From the NCBI GenBank assembly GCA_022360815.1, contig JAKSCC010000120.1:1-51656 (forward strand): a stretch of 51,656 nucleotides of DNA. Direction: 5' to 3'. The DNA comes from Desulfobacterales bacterium (GTDB lineage: Bacteria > Desulfobacterota > Desulfobacteria > Desulfobacterales > Desulfolunaceae). Positions within the stretch are counted from its first letter, which is position 1, and every line of letters starts with the position of its first letter. The notes beneath the pieces were generated by a model, which was given only the letters and a program-made list of their open reading frames with translations, was not told where the DNA came from and did no database searches. Shown piece by piece: positions 7,903 through 15,410 of this stretch. The position numbers and the translations under genes are program-made.

Positions 7903-8238
7903 ATGGTTTTATGGAAAGGCAAAGAGTTTCGGTGCCCGGTGGAGGTGACCATCGACATTGTAGGGGGCAAGTGGAAGTGTCTGATCCTCTGGCACCTGCA
8001 TGAAGGGAAGATGCGGTTTAAAGAGCTGGAGCGCATCGTGCCCGGCGTGAGCCAGAAGATGCTGACCCAGCAGCTTAAAGAGATGGAAAAGGACGAGCTC
8101 CTTGTCAAAACCGTCTACCCGGAGGTGCCGCCCCGCGTCGAGTACGAGCTTACCCTACGGGGCAGAAGCCTCTTCCCCCTGCTTCAGGCCATGCACGACT
8201 GGGCGGTAGATGAGTTGAAGTTTGATGTGGAGAAGTAG
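7903..8238 (+). CDS. HxlR-type winged-helix transcriptional regulator
   Basis: 111 residues matching the HxlR family end to end: the N-terminal FRCPVEVTIDIVGGKWKCLI segment with its conserved Cys (redox- or electrophile-sensing in several members) and the GGKW motif, LHEGKMRFKELERIVPGVS, KMLTQQLKEMEKDELL, and the wing VPPRVEYELT. It acts as a cytoplasmic dimer on DNA. Divergence from the VOC/nitroreductase pair suggests that it controls them, possibly in response to reactive aldehydes, quinones or nitro compounds (inference). The start has AGGAG about ten bases upstream. Confidence 0.95.
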   Translation: MVLWKGKEFRCPVEVTIDIVGGKWKCLILWHLHEGKMRFKELERIVPGVSQKMLTQQLKEMEKDELLVKTVYPEVPPRVEYELTLRGRSLFPLLQAMHDWAVDELKFDVEK

Positions 8239-8483
8239 GTGTGCGTGGCGTGCAGTAAGCGGCAAACAAAAGAAAGCGAACCACGGGGTGATTGGTGTGT
8301 GGCAGCGGATCGCAGGCTCCTGCTGCCGCCTGTCTCACATAAACCCGGGCAGAGAAGGTAAGTTGATTGAAACGAATCACAGGGGCGATTCGTTCGTCGG
8401 CGGGTTGCAGGCTTCGCCTGCTGCCGCCTGAAGCCGCCCTCCGCGCATCTTGCCGGACGGCGGCCTTTGGCCTTGTCCGGCTC
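8239..8483. other. Gene-free stretch with GC-rich hairpins and a 13-bp direct repeat
   Basis: No credible gene is seen. CTGCTGCCGCCTG occurs twice in the same orientation (8320-8332 and 8418-8430), each time after a small hairpin: GCAGGCTCCTGC (8312-8323) and GCAGGC-TTC-GCCTGC (8407-8421). CGAATC and GATTCG at about 8375-8395 could form a further stem. It might terminate the hxlR transcript or be a decayed repeat. Confidence 0.45.
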
Positions 8484-8520
8484 CAAAACAAAAAACCCGA
8501 TCAACTTTGTTGATCGGGTT
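8484..8520 (-). terminator. Rho-independent terminator of the tRNA pair
   Basis: On the minus strand a 12-base stem AACCCGATCAAC / GTTGATCGGGTT with a three-base loop (8494-8520) is followed by TTTTTTGTTTT. It lies just downstream of tRNA-Cys in the direction of tRNA transcription. Confidence 0.9.
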
Positions 8521-8527
8521 CATGTTT

Positions 8528-8602
8528 TGGAGGCGGCTTCCGGATTCGAACCGGAGAATAACGGCTTTGCAGGCCGTCGCCTTACCACTTGGCCAAGCCG
8601 CC
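8528..8602 (-). tRNA. tRNA-Cys (GCA)
   Basis: 75 bases including an encoded CCA. The acceptor stem GGCGGCT / AGCCGCC pairs fully, the anticodon loop reads CTGCAAA with anticodon GCA, and the T-arm contains GGTTCGAATCC. It is nine bases downstream of tRNA-Gly and cotranscribed with it. Confidence 0.97.
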
Positions 8603-8611
8603 GAAATCGGA

Positions 8612-8686
<75 letters not shown>

Positions 8687-8724
8687 TCAGTGTTTGTGCT
8701 TTGCATCTCGCAAAGACGGGGAGT

Positions 8725-8753
8725 GTTGTAACCGGAGATGGGGTTGGTGTCAA
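8725..8753 (-). promoter_or_regulatory. Sigma-70-type promoter of the tRNA pair
   Basis: Reading the minus strand, TTGACA (8753-8748) and TACAAC (8730-8725) are separated by exactly 17 bases, about 40 bases upstream of mature tRNA-Gly. Confidence 0.75.
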
Positions 8754-9034
8754 CAGAAAAAAAGGGGATGTTTTCATTTGAACCGGAGAATAAAGGGCGG
8801 TTGCAAATAGTCCGCACATATTTTTTTTGATGTTATAGCTGGAAAGAAATGAGCGTTTTCAGTGTGATAAAGGTATCGATTTTTCATTAATGCCTGTCCC
8901 CTTTAAATATTGGAGATGGACGTTTTTTTTGTGCTGTGCTGAAATAAAAATGAGGCTCTTTTTCAAGAGCAGAACGCCCACTATTCGAGTTTTTATAGCT
9001 GCTTAATTGTTGTGTGTCGTGACTGCTATTTTTT
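8754..9034. other. Intergenic region before the LuxR-type gene
   Basis: No gene is seen. Around 8795-8815 GGCGGTTGCAAATAGTCCG weakly resembles an end of the dispersed repeat. The rest is AT-rich and must hold the promoter of the LuxR-type gene. Confidence 0.4.
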
Positions 9035-10387
9035 ATGAGACCATCAAACTTGGGTTGCATGGTGTTGAACTGGATCAAGGCAAACAAGGGGTATGCAAGG
9101 GCAACCGCAGGGCTCACACTTTATCTGGCCTGGCTCAATGGTGTTGCCCTGGAAGGGGTTCTGCTTCCCGATCGAGTTGGGGGCGGGCACCTTCACCTCT
9201 TCTTGTCGGTTCATGTTGTGGCCCTTTTTCTGGGGCCTTGGGTCTCTCCTTCCATTTTAAGTGGATTGACGCGATACGGCTTTTGTCTTCTGGGCCTTTT
9301 GAGCGTATCCCTTCTGGCGGTAGCTTCCCATACCGCTTTTCTTTTTATGGCCATGGGGGTTGTCGCGGCTCCTCTGGTGATTCATTGTCTCAACACATTG
9401 CGGCAGGTGACGTCACCCATGGGCGCAGCCGCGGTTGCTCTTATTCTCGGCAATCTGGTGCCCCGTTTTCTCTGTTGGGCTCCGCTTGAGCTTACCTGGA
9501 AGCTGGGATGCATGGGGGCGCTTCTCTGTACCCTGGGTCCCTATCTGAGCCAGGAACCCCTGGCTTTCTATCCCAAACCCATAGATCGTTTGAAGGCTGC
9601 TCACGCACTGGATCGCCGGTTTTGGTCGGTCTACCTTCTTCTGACTGTTTTTTACATTACCGGCGGCATCATGCACGGTTATCTGGCACCGGCCCTGGCC
9701 CAAGCCGGCGACACAAGCTACGTCTACATTCTTGCTTATTTGGGGATGGTGGCCTTAAGCCCTCCTCTTTTGAAGCGGTCCCACGATGCCAGCATCTATC
9801 TTGCCGTGGTGCTGGGGGTGGTCTGTTTCTCCCTTGTGGCCTTTGACGGCTTGTTTTTTCGTCGGGTGAGCCTGTTTTTTTCCCACGCCTCCTTTGGTGT
9901 GTTCGACCTTCTGGTAATCGCCCTTGTGGTTGCCCCGAACCGAGATATTTTCGAACAGTACCGTCTGATGGGGGCCATGTGCGGCGGCATTCTTTTGGGG
10001 AGCGTTGTGGTGGCTCTGTTTGCCGAGCATCTTGCCATTATTCTGGTGGTGGCTCATGTGGTTCTGGTGATGACTCTGGCCCTGTTTTCTCATCTCAAGG
10101 TGCTGGCCGTGGTGAAGCGTGAGCATGCCAAAGAGCGGGACGCATCGCTGGATTTTCTCGCAACGGTTGTTTCCCGCCCCTTTTTAAAACGGGTCTCAGC
10201 AAAAGAAAGAGCTGTGTTAACACATGTGGTAAAGGGGTGCACCTACAAAGAGGTGGCCCAAAGGGAAAACATCTCAGAGTCGACGGTGAAAACCCATATG
10301 CAGCGAATTTTCGTAAAGTTCGAGTGCCGAAATCGCAAGGAGCTTTTGGCGAAGCTTCTTGCTTCGGTGGAAAAAACAGAGTGTTAA
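9035..10387 (+). CDS. LuxR-type HTH regulator with 12-helix membrane sensor domain
   Basis: 450 residues. The first roughly 360 form about twelve membrane helices in an MFS-like pattern, an uncommon sensor for a transcription factor. After a charged linker (KREHAKERDASLDFLA) comes a C-terminal GerE/LuxR DNA-binding domain (about 387-445): VSAKERAVLTHVVKGCTYKE, then SESTVKTHMQRIFVKF. It is presumably a membrane-tethered one-component regulator; ligand and targets are unknown. Start choice is uncertain: ATG 9035 and ATG 9059 both lack a good ribosome binding site. The stop codon directly abuts the stop codon of the convergent lipoprotein gene. Confidence 0.88.
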   Translation: MRPSNLGCMVLNWIKANKGYARATAGLTLYLAWLNGVALEGVLLPDRVGGGHLHLFLSVHVVALFLGPWVSPSILSGLTRYGFCLLGLLSVSLLAVASHTAFLFMAMGVVAAPLVIHCLNTLRQVTSPMGAAAVALILGNLVPRFLCWAPLELTWKLGCMGALLCTLGPYLSQEPLAFYPKPIDRLKAAHALDRRFWSVYLLLTVFYITGGIMHGYLAPALAQAGDTSYVYILAYLGMVALSPPLLKRSHDASIYLAVVLGVVCFSLVAFDGLFFRRVSLFFSHASFGVFDLLVIALVVAPNRDIFEQYRLMGAMCGGILLGSVVVALFAEHLAIILVVAHVVLVMTLALFSHLKVLAVVKREHAKERDASLDFLATVVSRPFLKRVSAKERAVLTHVVKGCTYKEVAQRENISESTVKTHMQRIFVKFECRNRKELLAKLLASVEKTEC

Positions 10388-12052
10388 TTACGGCGCTTCC
10401 GGCCAGGTTTCGATGGCAACGTGGCATCCAAAGTCGGTATCCTGGTCGCTCTCTTTTTCGTCCACCCAGACAAGGACCCCTGAAGAGGGGTAAAGGCCGA
10501 ACTCCCCGGATACCGCTTGGCCTCCTTGGGAAAATTGAAAAACCCCGTTTTGGCTTTGCAGGGTGCGATTCCCTTCTTCATTAAAGTTAAACACCCCTAA
10601 AGTCGAGCTGGTTTTCGTCCAGGCAAGGGTTCCCTTTTCAGCGGTGAAGCTGTTCTCTTCTGTATCGATGGCAAAGCCGGGGGCCGTAAAGTTTTTATCG
10701 TTTGTATTTCCATTGGTGGTATCGAAGTTGGGGTAGGGGGAGACAGGTTTTTTTATCATCAAGGTCAATCCAGCATCATCCGGTGTCGCGTGAGGGATGA
10801 TCAGCAGGCTTCCGTTTAAGGCTGGGTAGACTCTGAGGCCACTGGCCCCTTCAAAAAATCCTTTGCTGTTAAATGCGACGGAAAGGGTCTCTCCTTCATC
10901 CACATAGCTCGCCGATTGGTTTTCTTGGTTCCAGGTAAATTCAAAATCTGAGCTCCAGCTGTCTGTCTCATAGATGCCGGTGTTGTTTCGGGTAAATTCA
11001 AGGCGGTGGTATTGCCCCTCAAGGGTCGGGGCTGTTTCACTTTTTTTGATGAAAAAGACTATGCCGGTATCCTGGTCTTGGGTAGAGGTGTCGGCAAGCG
11101 CCATAAAGCTTTTGTCTGTCGTGCATGCTCCCTGTACGCCGGTTTCATCCCCTATTTTTAAAGCGCCTGTACTTTGAAGGGTGTAATTGTGTGTCTCTGA
11201 GCCGGGCTCTCCTCCATTGGAGTGGGAAAAGGTGAGGTTTGCCATCCCGTCTGCGGTGAATTGGGCTTCTCCCCAGTTGATTTCGGAGGTCTCATCGGAG
11301 GTGTCGGCATTGAAATCCACCACATGGTAGTCTCCGAAGAGTTTGGTGGCAAGCTGTGGGATGGTGAGGAGGGTGGCACTTGAAAGCGTGGTTGTGGGGG
11401 TCATGCCCGAATCAGAGATCTGGGCCTCAAAAAGGGTCTGGCCTGAGGCGGAAAGGGTCAGCTCTTTGGAGTCCGGATCAAATGTGACGGTGATCAGATC
11501 CAGCAGCGCATCTATCCCTTTGCTGTTGGCCTCAAAACTTCCCGTAATCAGATCTGTATCTTCGGCACCAAAAGCTTCAAGCAGGGGGCTTAAGTTGTCA
11601 ACGAGCTGGGATTTTGCCTGTGTCAGTTGCTCTTTGGTGACGTTTGCAAGGTTCTCCATGATGGTGGCTGGGCTGTTTCCAGAGACCATCATGGAGGTAA
11701 GGATTTCGGTAAGGGGGGTGATATTGATTCTTCCGTAGGCAAATGCCAGGGCGTGGAAGGTCTCCCCCTGGTCGTTGGTGACCTCAACGGCAAAAGGCGG
11801 GGTGAGGCCCGATTTCTGGATGGTGTAGCGGCCCTGGCTGTCGGTGGTGGCGGTGATCCGTGTGCCCTTGCTGTCCACCAGAGTCACCTGTGCATTGGCC
11901 ATGGGAGCCCCGGTGGCCGCAACCCCTTGCACGGTCTGGGTGGTGGCCGGGTTGTTGTCGTCTCCGCAGGAGACAAAAATCAGGGCAGGCAGGACGATCA
12001 TCAGGATGCCTGCAAAAAACGGTTTTGCGTAGATGTTTATCAAACATTTCAT
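10388..12052 (-). CDS. Secreted lipoprotein with carboxypeptidase-regulatory-like domain
   Basis: 554 residues. A signal peptide ends in a lipobox (LIFVSC, Cys29), followed by an Asp-rich GDDNN stretch typical of exported lipoproteins. Residues about 40-105 (VQGVAATGAPMANAQVTLVD, then TDSQGRYTI) form a carboxypeptidase-regulatory or transthyretin-like beta-sandwich. The remaining 450 residues are Thr/Ser/Asp-rich and beta-prone without a domain that I recognise. A structural or binding role at the cell surface is likely; no catalytic motif is seen. ATG 12052 has GAGG eight bases upstream. It may respond to the convergent membrane-bound LuxR regulator, but only proximity suggests this. Confidence 0.85.
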   Translation of the reverse strand: MKCLINIYAKPFFAGILMIVLPALIFVSCGDDNNPATTQTVQGVAATGAPMANAQVTLVDSKGTRITATTDSQGRYTIQKSGLTPPFAVEVTNDQGETFHALAFAYGRINITPLTEILTSMMVSGNSPATIMENLANVTKEQLTQAKSQLVDNLSPLLEAFGAEDTDLITGSFEANSKGIDALLDLITVTFDPDSKELTLSASGQTLFEAQISDSGMTPTTTLSSATLLTIPQLATKLFGDYHVVDFNADTSDETSEINWGEAQFTADGMANLTFSHSNGGEPGSETHNYTLQSTGALKIGDETGVQGACTTDKSFMALADTSTQDQDTGIVFFIKKSETAPTLEGQYHRLEFTRNNTGIYETDSWSSDFEFTWNQENQSASYVDEGETLSVAFNSKGFFEGASGLRVYPALNGSLLIIPHATPDDAGLTLMIKKPVSPYPNFDTTNGNTNDKNFTAPGFAIDTEENSFTAEKGTLAWTKTSSTLGVFNFNEEGNRTLQSQNGVFQFSQGGQAVSGEFGLYPSSGVLVWVDEKESDQDTDFGCHVAIETWPEAP

Positions 12053-12275
12053 GATGTGGCCTCATCTTTGTCCTAAAAGATAAAACAGATTTGGGCGCCT
12101 GGGCTTGACGCCTTTGCTTGAATACCTAACAAAGGATGGTTTCAAAAAATGAGGCGTGAGAAAAGTCGTCCTGTGTCAACCAAGGTGGATTTTTTGTCGT
12201 CTGAATTGTCAACTTTCTTTGTTTTAAAAGGCTTTTGAGATGGGGCAAAACAAGGCGTTGAAAGAAGAAAATCCA

Positions 12276-13424
12276 CTATTGAGGGGTAGGAATGATGGCC
12301 TGTACTTCTTTAGTGGCAATGGAAAAATGGCCCAAGGAGGTGGTCCCTTCGATTTTGGAGGCCGGGTCAACGGAGATTTTACCCTCTTGGTCGAAGGCAT
12401 TGACAATATGGGCGATGGAGCATTTTGGAGTGTGGGTAAAGGCAATCTGGGGAGCGCTGGAAAAGGGGATTTTCAGTCGGCCTCCGCAGAAATCGCCGAA
12501 GATGAAATTTTTTTTCTGATAGCTTATTTGTGAGAGGGATAATCTGCTTCCGTTTTCCAGAGTGATTTCAAAGTGAGGCGCCATCAATGTCTTTGATGGA
12601 GCAAGGGCGCATCTCAAAAACTCTTCGATGAGGTGAAACCCATTTTCGACGGTGTAGGTCTCATCCATGAGAAGGCGGTGGCCAAAGGTTTCATTCATGC
12701 CCAGAAGAAGGTAGGAAATCAGATCTGGATCTATTTTTCGGATTTGGCCGTCGGCTATGGCCTGCTCCAGATCTTTGCGCAAAGGGGCTGAAAGGGATTT
12801 CAGGCATTCAGCGGCCTTGGTGGCCAAAAGCTTGTCTTCGCCGCCAAGTACCAGCTTGGTATGGTTGAGCATGCCGATATAGCTGTGAAAAGCCTCCAAC
12901 ATGGCATTGCCTCGTTTTCGAAGGCGGGTGATGCAGTCGGTCTCTCTTTTTACCTCGTTCCATGCTTCACGCGACACCATCTTTTTGGGAAGCCTCTCTA
13001 GGCAATGCAGGAACAGCTCTTCTTTGGATGAAAAATAGCGGTAAAAGGTGCCGTTTCCCATGTCAAGCGCCTTGGTGATGTCGCTGATTTTGGTCTTGTC
13101 GTAGTGGGCTCGGGAAAAGAGGGTCAGGGCTGTATCAATGATCTGGGTTTTTACATCTTGACAGCCATCTGCTTGTATTGCTGTTTCTGAGGTGCTGTTG
13201 AGCCGTTTTTTGATCTGCAGAAGAGAGAGTCTCTCCTTTTTTCGCAGGGTGCGCACTTTTTTCAGGCGCTTGAGGTGACTCGTATTGAAAACCGATTTGG
13301 TGGGGCTGGTGCGCTCTGGAGGATGGAGGATGCCACTTCTTAAGTATTCGTAAAGTGTAGAGACACTGATTCCGCTTTTTTTGGCCAGTTCAGCCAGCTT
13401 CATGGTTTTTTTCTCGTATGCCAT
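12276..13424 (-). CDS. MerR-TetR fusion transcriptional regulator
   Basis: 382 residues with two DNA-binding domains. Residues about 8-76 are a MerR-type winged helix (MKLAELAKKSGISVSTLYEY, then a recognition/wing region ending LLQIKKRL). Residues about 92-140 are a TetR-type HTH (IIDTALTLFSRAHYDKTKIS, then GNGTFYRYFSSKEELF), followed by a helical TetR-like ligand or dimer region to about 275. The last 100 residues (from HFEITLENGSRL) are beta-rich and unrecognised. MerR-family coiled coil and effector domain are absent, so the TetR part probably provides dimerisation. Start could be ATG 13424 or ATG 13403; neither has a strong ribosome binding site. Targets are unknown. Confidence 0.88.
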   Translation of the reverse strand: MAYEKKTMKLAELAKKSGISVSTLYEYLRSGILHPPERTSPTKSVFNTSHLKRLKKVRTLRKKERLSLLQIKKRLNSTSETAIQADGCQDVKTQIIDTALTLFSRAHYDKTKISDITKALDMGNGTFYRYFSSKEELFLHCLERLPKKMVSREAWNEVKRETDCITRLRKRGNAMLEAFHSYIGMLNHTKLVLGGEDKLLATKAAECLKSLSAPLRKDLEQAIADGQIRKIDPDLISYLLLGMNETFGHRLLMDETYTVENGFHLIEEFLRCALAPSKTLMAPHFEITLENGSRLSLSQISYQKKNFIFGDFCGGRLKIPFSSAPQIAFTHTPKCSIAHIVNAFDQEGKISVDPASKIEGTTSLGHFSIATKEVQAIIPTPQ

Positions 13425-13663
13425 GTCAAATGAATTTAGAAGGTTTGGTTGATGCTTCCCTCAAAACAAAATGGGCTGATTTCCTCGGGCCATTGTCTCC
13501 ATGAATGAGGCGCGAGCATCATAGCACACAAGCTCGCCGAGGACCACGCATTCGGAATTTCAGATCTCTTATTCATCTTGTGGATTAAAGTTTATGAAAA
13601 AGTGCCTGTAAAGGCGAGGCCATGTCATAGGTCGATTTCTTGAGGAGCCTCCCCTGTTGATTT
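13425..13663. other. Intergenic region upstream of the MerR-TetR gene
   Basis: No gene is seen. It lies between the terminator of the uxaA-type operon and the regulator and should contain the promoter of the latter. No convincing operator palindrome was found. Confidence 0.4.
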
Positions 13664-13724
13664 TTTTAAAAAAATTGCCCGGCAACCATGCTCTTTAGAA
13701 AGAGGCTCAGGAAGCCGGGCAATT
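13664..13724 (-). terminator. Terminator of the enolase/BCCT/UxaA operon
   Basis: On the minus strand an 11-base stem (13714-13724 with 13673-13683, AATTGCCCGGC / GCCGGGCAATT) encloses a smaller CTCTTT/AAAGAG hairpin and is followed by a T-run (A-run 13668-13674 on the plus strand). It lies 88 bases after the UxaA large-subunit stop. Confidence 0.85.
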
Positions 13725-13812
13725 CTTAGCGGTTCATCAAATTGGTGTGGTGAACCGTTTTTTATGGCATCAAAAATCGCATTGGATTCGTGACTTTATC
13801 GAGCGCGCCCGC

Positions 13813-14994
13813 TTATTTGTTGCACATTGCAAGGCATTTTTCGAGCCTCTGCTCTTTCTGGTAGATGCTCAAGGTGGCGCAGCCCACCTCTTCGATGGCT
13901 GTGGGGGTGCCGTTTGCCACCTCTTGAATGGTGGAAAAGAGGTTTTCGCCCATCTCCTGTGAAGTGGCTTCGCCTCGCATGATGGCGGTGGCGTCGATGT
14001 CCTGATCTTCGGTGATCAGATCGGGGTTTCCGCTGATGCGGATCACCGGCACGATGGGGTTGTTAAAGCCTGCCCCTCCGCTTGTCCAGAGGATCAGCTG
14101 GCAGCCCATGGAAGCGAAGTTAACGGCAGAGGCTCCGCAGAGGTGGGTCGCTTCGCCGATGTAGAGGCCCGGTTTTTCAGGGTCGGGTTTTTCGATGCCC
14201 AAAGGGCCTGCCTCCAGCACACCCACCACAGGACGGGTTCCAAACTTGGAGATGGCTCCTAAGGTTTTCTCTTCGATGGTGGTGAGACCGCCGGTGCTGT
14301 TTCCCACGCTCATGATCTCCACCTCGGTACCGGGAATGTTCCAACGCTCCTCTTCGGCCTGAACGAGGCGCATGAATTTTGCCTTCAATGCGTCATCGTC
14401 CATGCGGTCGGTGAGATAGGACTCGCCGCCGATCAGCTCGATCAGCTCTCCGCCAATCACGCTGGCACCGGAATCGATCATCTTGTCCACGGCAACGCCC
14501 ACGGTGGGGTTGGAGGCAAGGCCAGACGAGGTGTCGGAGCCCCCGCATTTCACGCCCATGACCAGAGAAGAGAGCTTCGCTTCTACCACAGGAGCGGCGT
14601 TTCGAGCTTCGTGAAGCCCCTTGCAGAGCACTTTTCCTTTCTCAAGGGCTTTTTTGCTTCCCCCACAGGAGATGACGTGGAGCACCTCCACAGGTTTTTC
14701 CGTTTTTCGCACCGGCTCAGCCACCAGCTCGGGGTCGATGCTGCCGCAGCCCATGGTGACCACCAGCACAGCCCCCACGTTGGGGTTTAAGCTGCAGCCA
14801 ATGAGGTTTTGGATGATCTCTTCGTTACCGCCTAGCATGCAGGTGTGGTAGTTGGTCATCACCACGGAATCAGGAATGTCTTTGGCCAGACGCTCGCAAA
14901 GGCCGTGGGCGCATTCGTCCACCGAGACAATGAGCACCTTGTTTCGAATGCCCACAGAGCCGTCTTTTCTCTGGTATCCTTTAAATGTTGTCAT
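13813..14994 (-). CDS. UxaA-family dehydratase/lyase, large subunit
   Basis: 393 residues of the altronate/galactarate dehydratase (UxaA/GarD) catalytic family, which also includes the sulfolactate sulfo-lyase SuyB. Hallmarks are GYQRKDGSVGIRNKVLIV at the start, MGCGSID, GVKCGGSDTSSGLASNPTVG, GNSTGGLTTIEEK and the late MGCQLILWTSGGAGFNNPIVP. Family members are iron-dependent and remove water (or sulfite in SuyAB) from alpha-hydroxy acids. In many homologues the SAF domain is fused; here it is the separate upstream gene, as in SuyAB-type enzymes. GGGAGG six to ten bases upstream lies inside the end of that gene. Substrate is unassigned. Confidence 0.93.
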   Translation of the reverse strand: MTTFKGYQRKDGSVGIRNKVLIVSVDECAHGLCERLAKDIPDSVVMTNYHTCMLGGNEEIIQNLIGCSLNPNVGAVLVVTMGCGSIDPELVAEPVRKTEKPVEVLHVISCGGSKKALEKGKVLCKGLHEARNAAPVVEAKLSSLVMGVKCGGSDTSSGLASNPTVGVAVDKMIDSGASVIGGELIELIGGESYLTDRMDDDALKAKFMRLVQAEEERWNIPGTEVEIMSVGNSTGGLTTIEEKTLGAISKFGTRPVVGVLEAGPLGIEKPDPEKPGLYIGEATHLCGASAVNFASMGCQLILWTSGGAGFNNPIVPVIRISGNPDLITEDQDIDATAIMRGEATSQEMGENLFSTIQEVANGTPTAIEEVGCATLSIYQKEQRLEKCLAMCNK

Positions 14995-15000
14995 TGTCTT

Positions 15001-15336
15001 TTACCTCCCCTCAAGATTCATCTGTTTGAGAATTTCGGTGATGATCCCGTCGGGAATGTTGATGCGATGGCTGCGCACGTTGTGCACATGAACCAGGGCA
15101 CCCTTGGGAATGTCGCAAGAGGCGTAGCCGATGACCACCCCGTATTTGATGATGTCTTCACCCTTGGAAATATCGGTAAGGGCCAGTTTGTTTCCGGAAG
15201 GGATGGCTTCACACACGGTGGTTTCGGTGGTTTCCCCTCCCTCTTTTTTTATAAGCGCAATGGTGGATTTTTCGGCGGCGCTTTCAAGAACCGTGGCCAC
15301 GTTGTCCTTTGCGGCCATGATCATTGCTTTTGTCAT
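15001..15336 (-). CDS. UxaA-family small subunit (SAF domain)
   Basis: 111 residues forming a SAF domain. Characteristic parts are DNVATVLESAAEKSTIALI, the EAIPSGNKLALTDISKGEDI core, and VIGYASCDIPKGALVHVHNV near the end. In the UxaA/SuyA families this domain supports the active site of the large subunit, which begins only six bases downstream, so the two are translationally linked. It is short like SuyA and UxaA N-terminal domains. TGGAG precedes ATG 15336. A strong hairpin separates it from the transporter gene. Confidence 0.93.
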   Translation of the reverse strand: MTKAMIMAAKDNVATVLESAAEKSTIALIKKEGGETTETTVCEAIPSGNKLALTDISKGEDIIKYGVVIGYASCDIPKGALVHVHNVRSHRINIPDGIITEILKQMNLEGR

Positions 15337-15352
15337 GGTGTCTCCAGGTTTT

Positions 15353-15376
15353 CCTGCCTGCCCGAAGGCAGGCAGG
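15353..15376. repeat. Ten-base hairpin inside the catabolic operon
   Basis: CCTGCCTGCC and GGCAGGCAGG pair perfectly around a CGAA loop (TTCG on the minus-strand RNA, an unusually stable tetraloop class). It sits in the 74-base gap between transporter and small-subunit genes and has no T-tract downstream. A role in segmental mRNA stability is plausible. Confidence 0.65.
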
Positions 15377-15410
15377 GTTACGTTATGGCGATTAGCTCAA
15401 GTTGAGTGTA

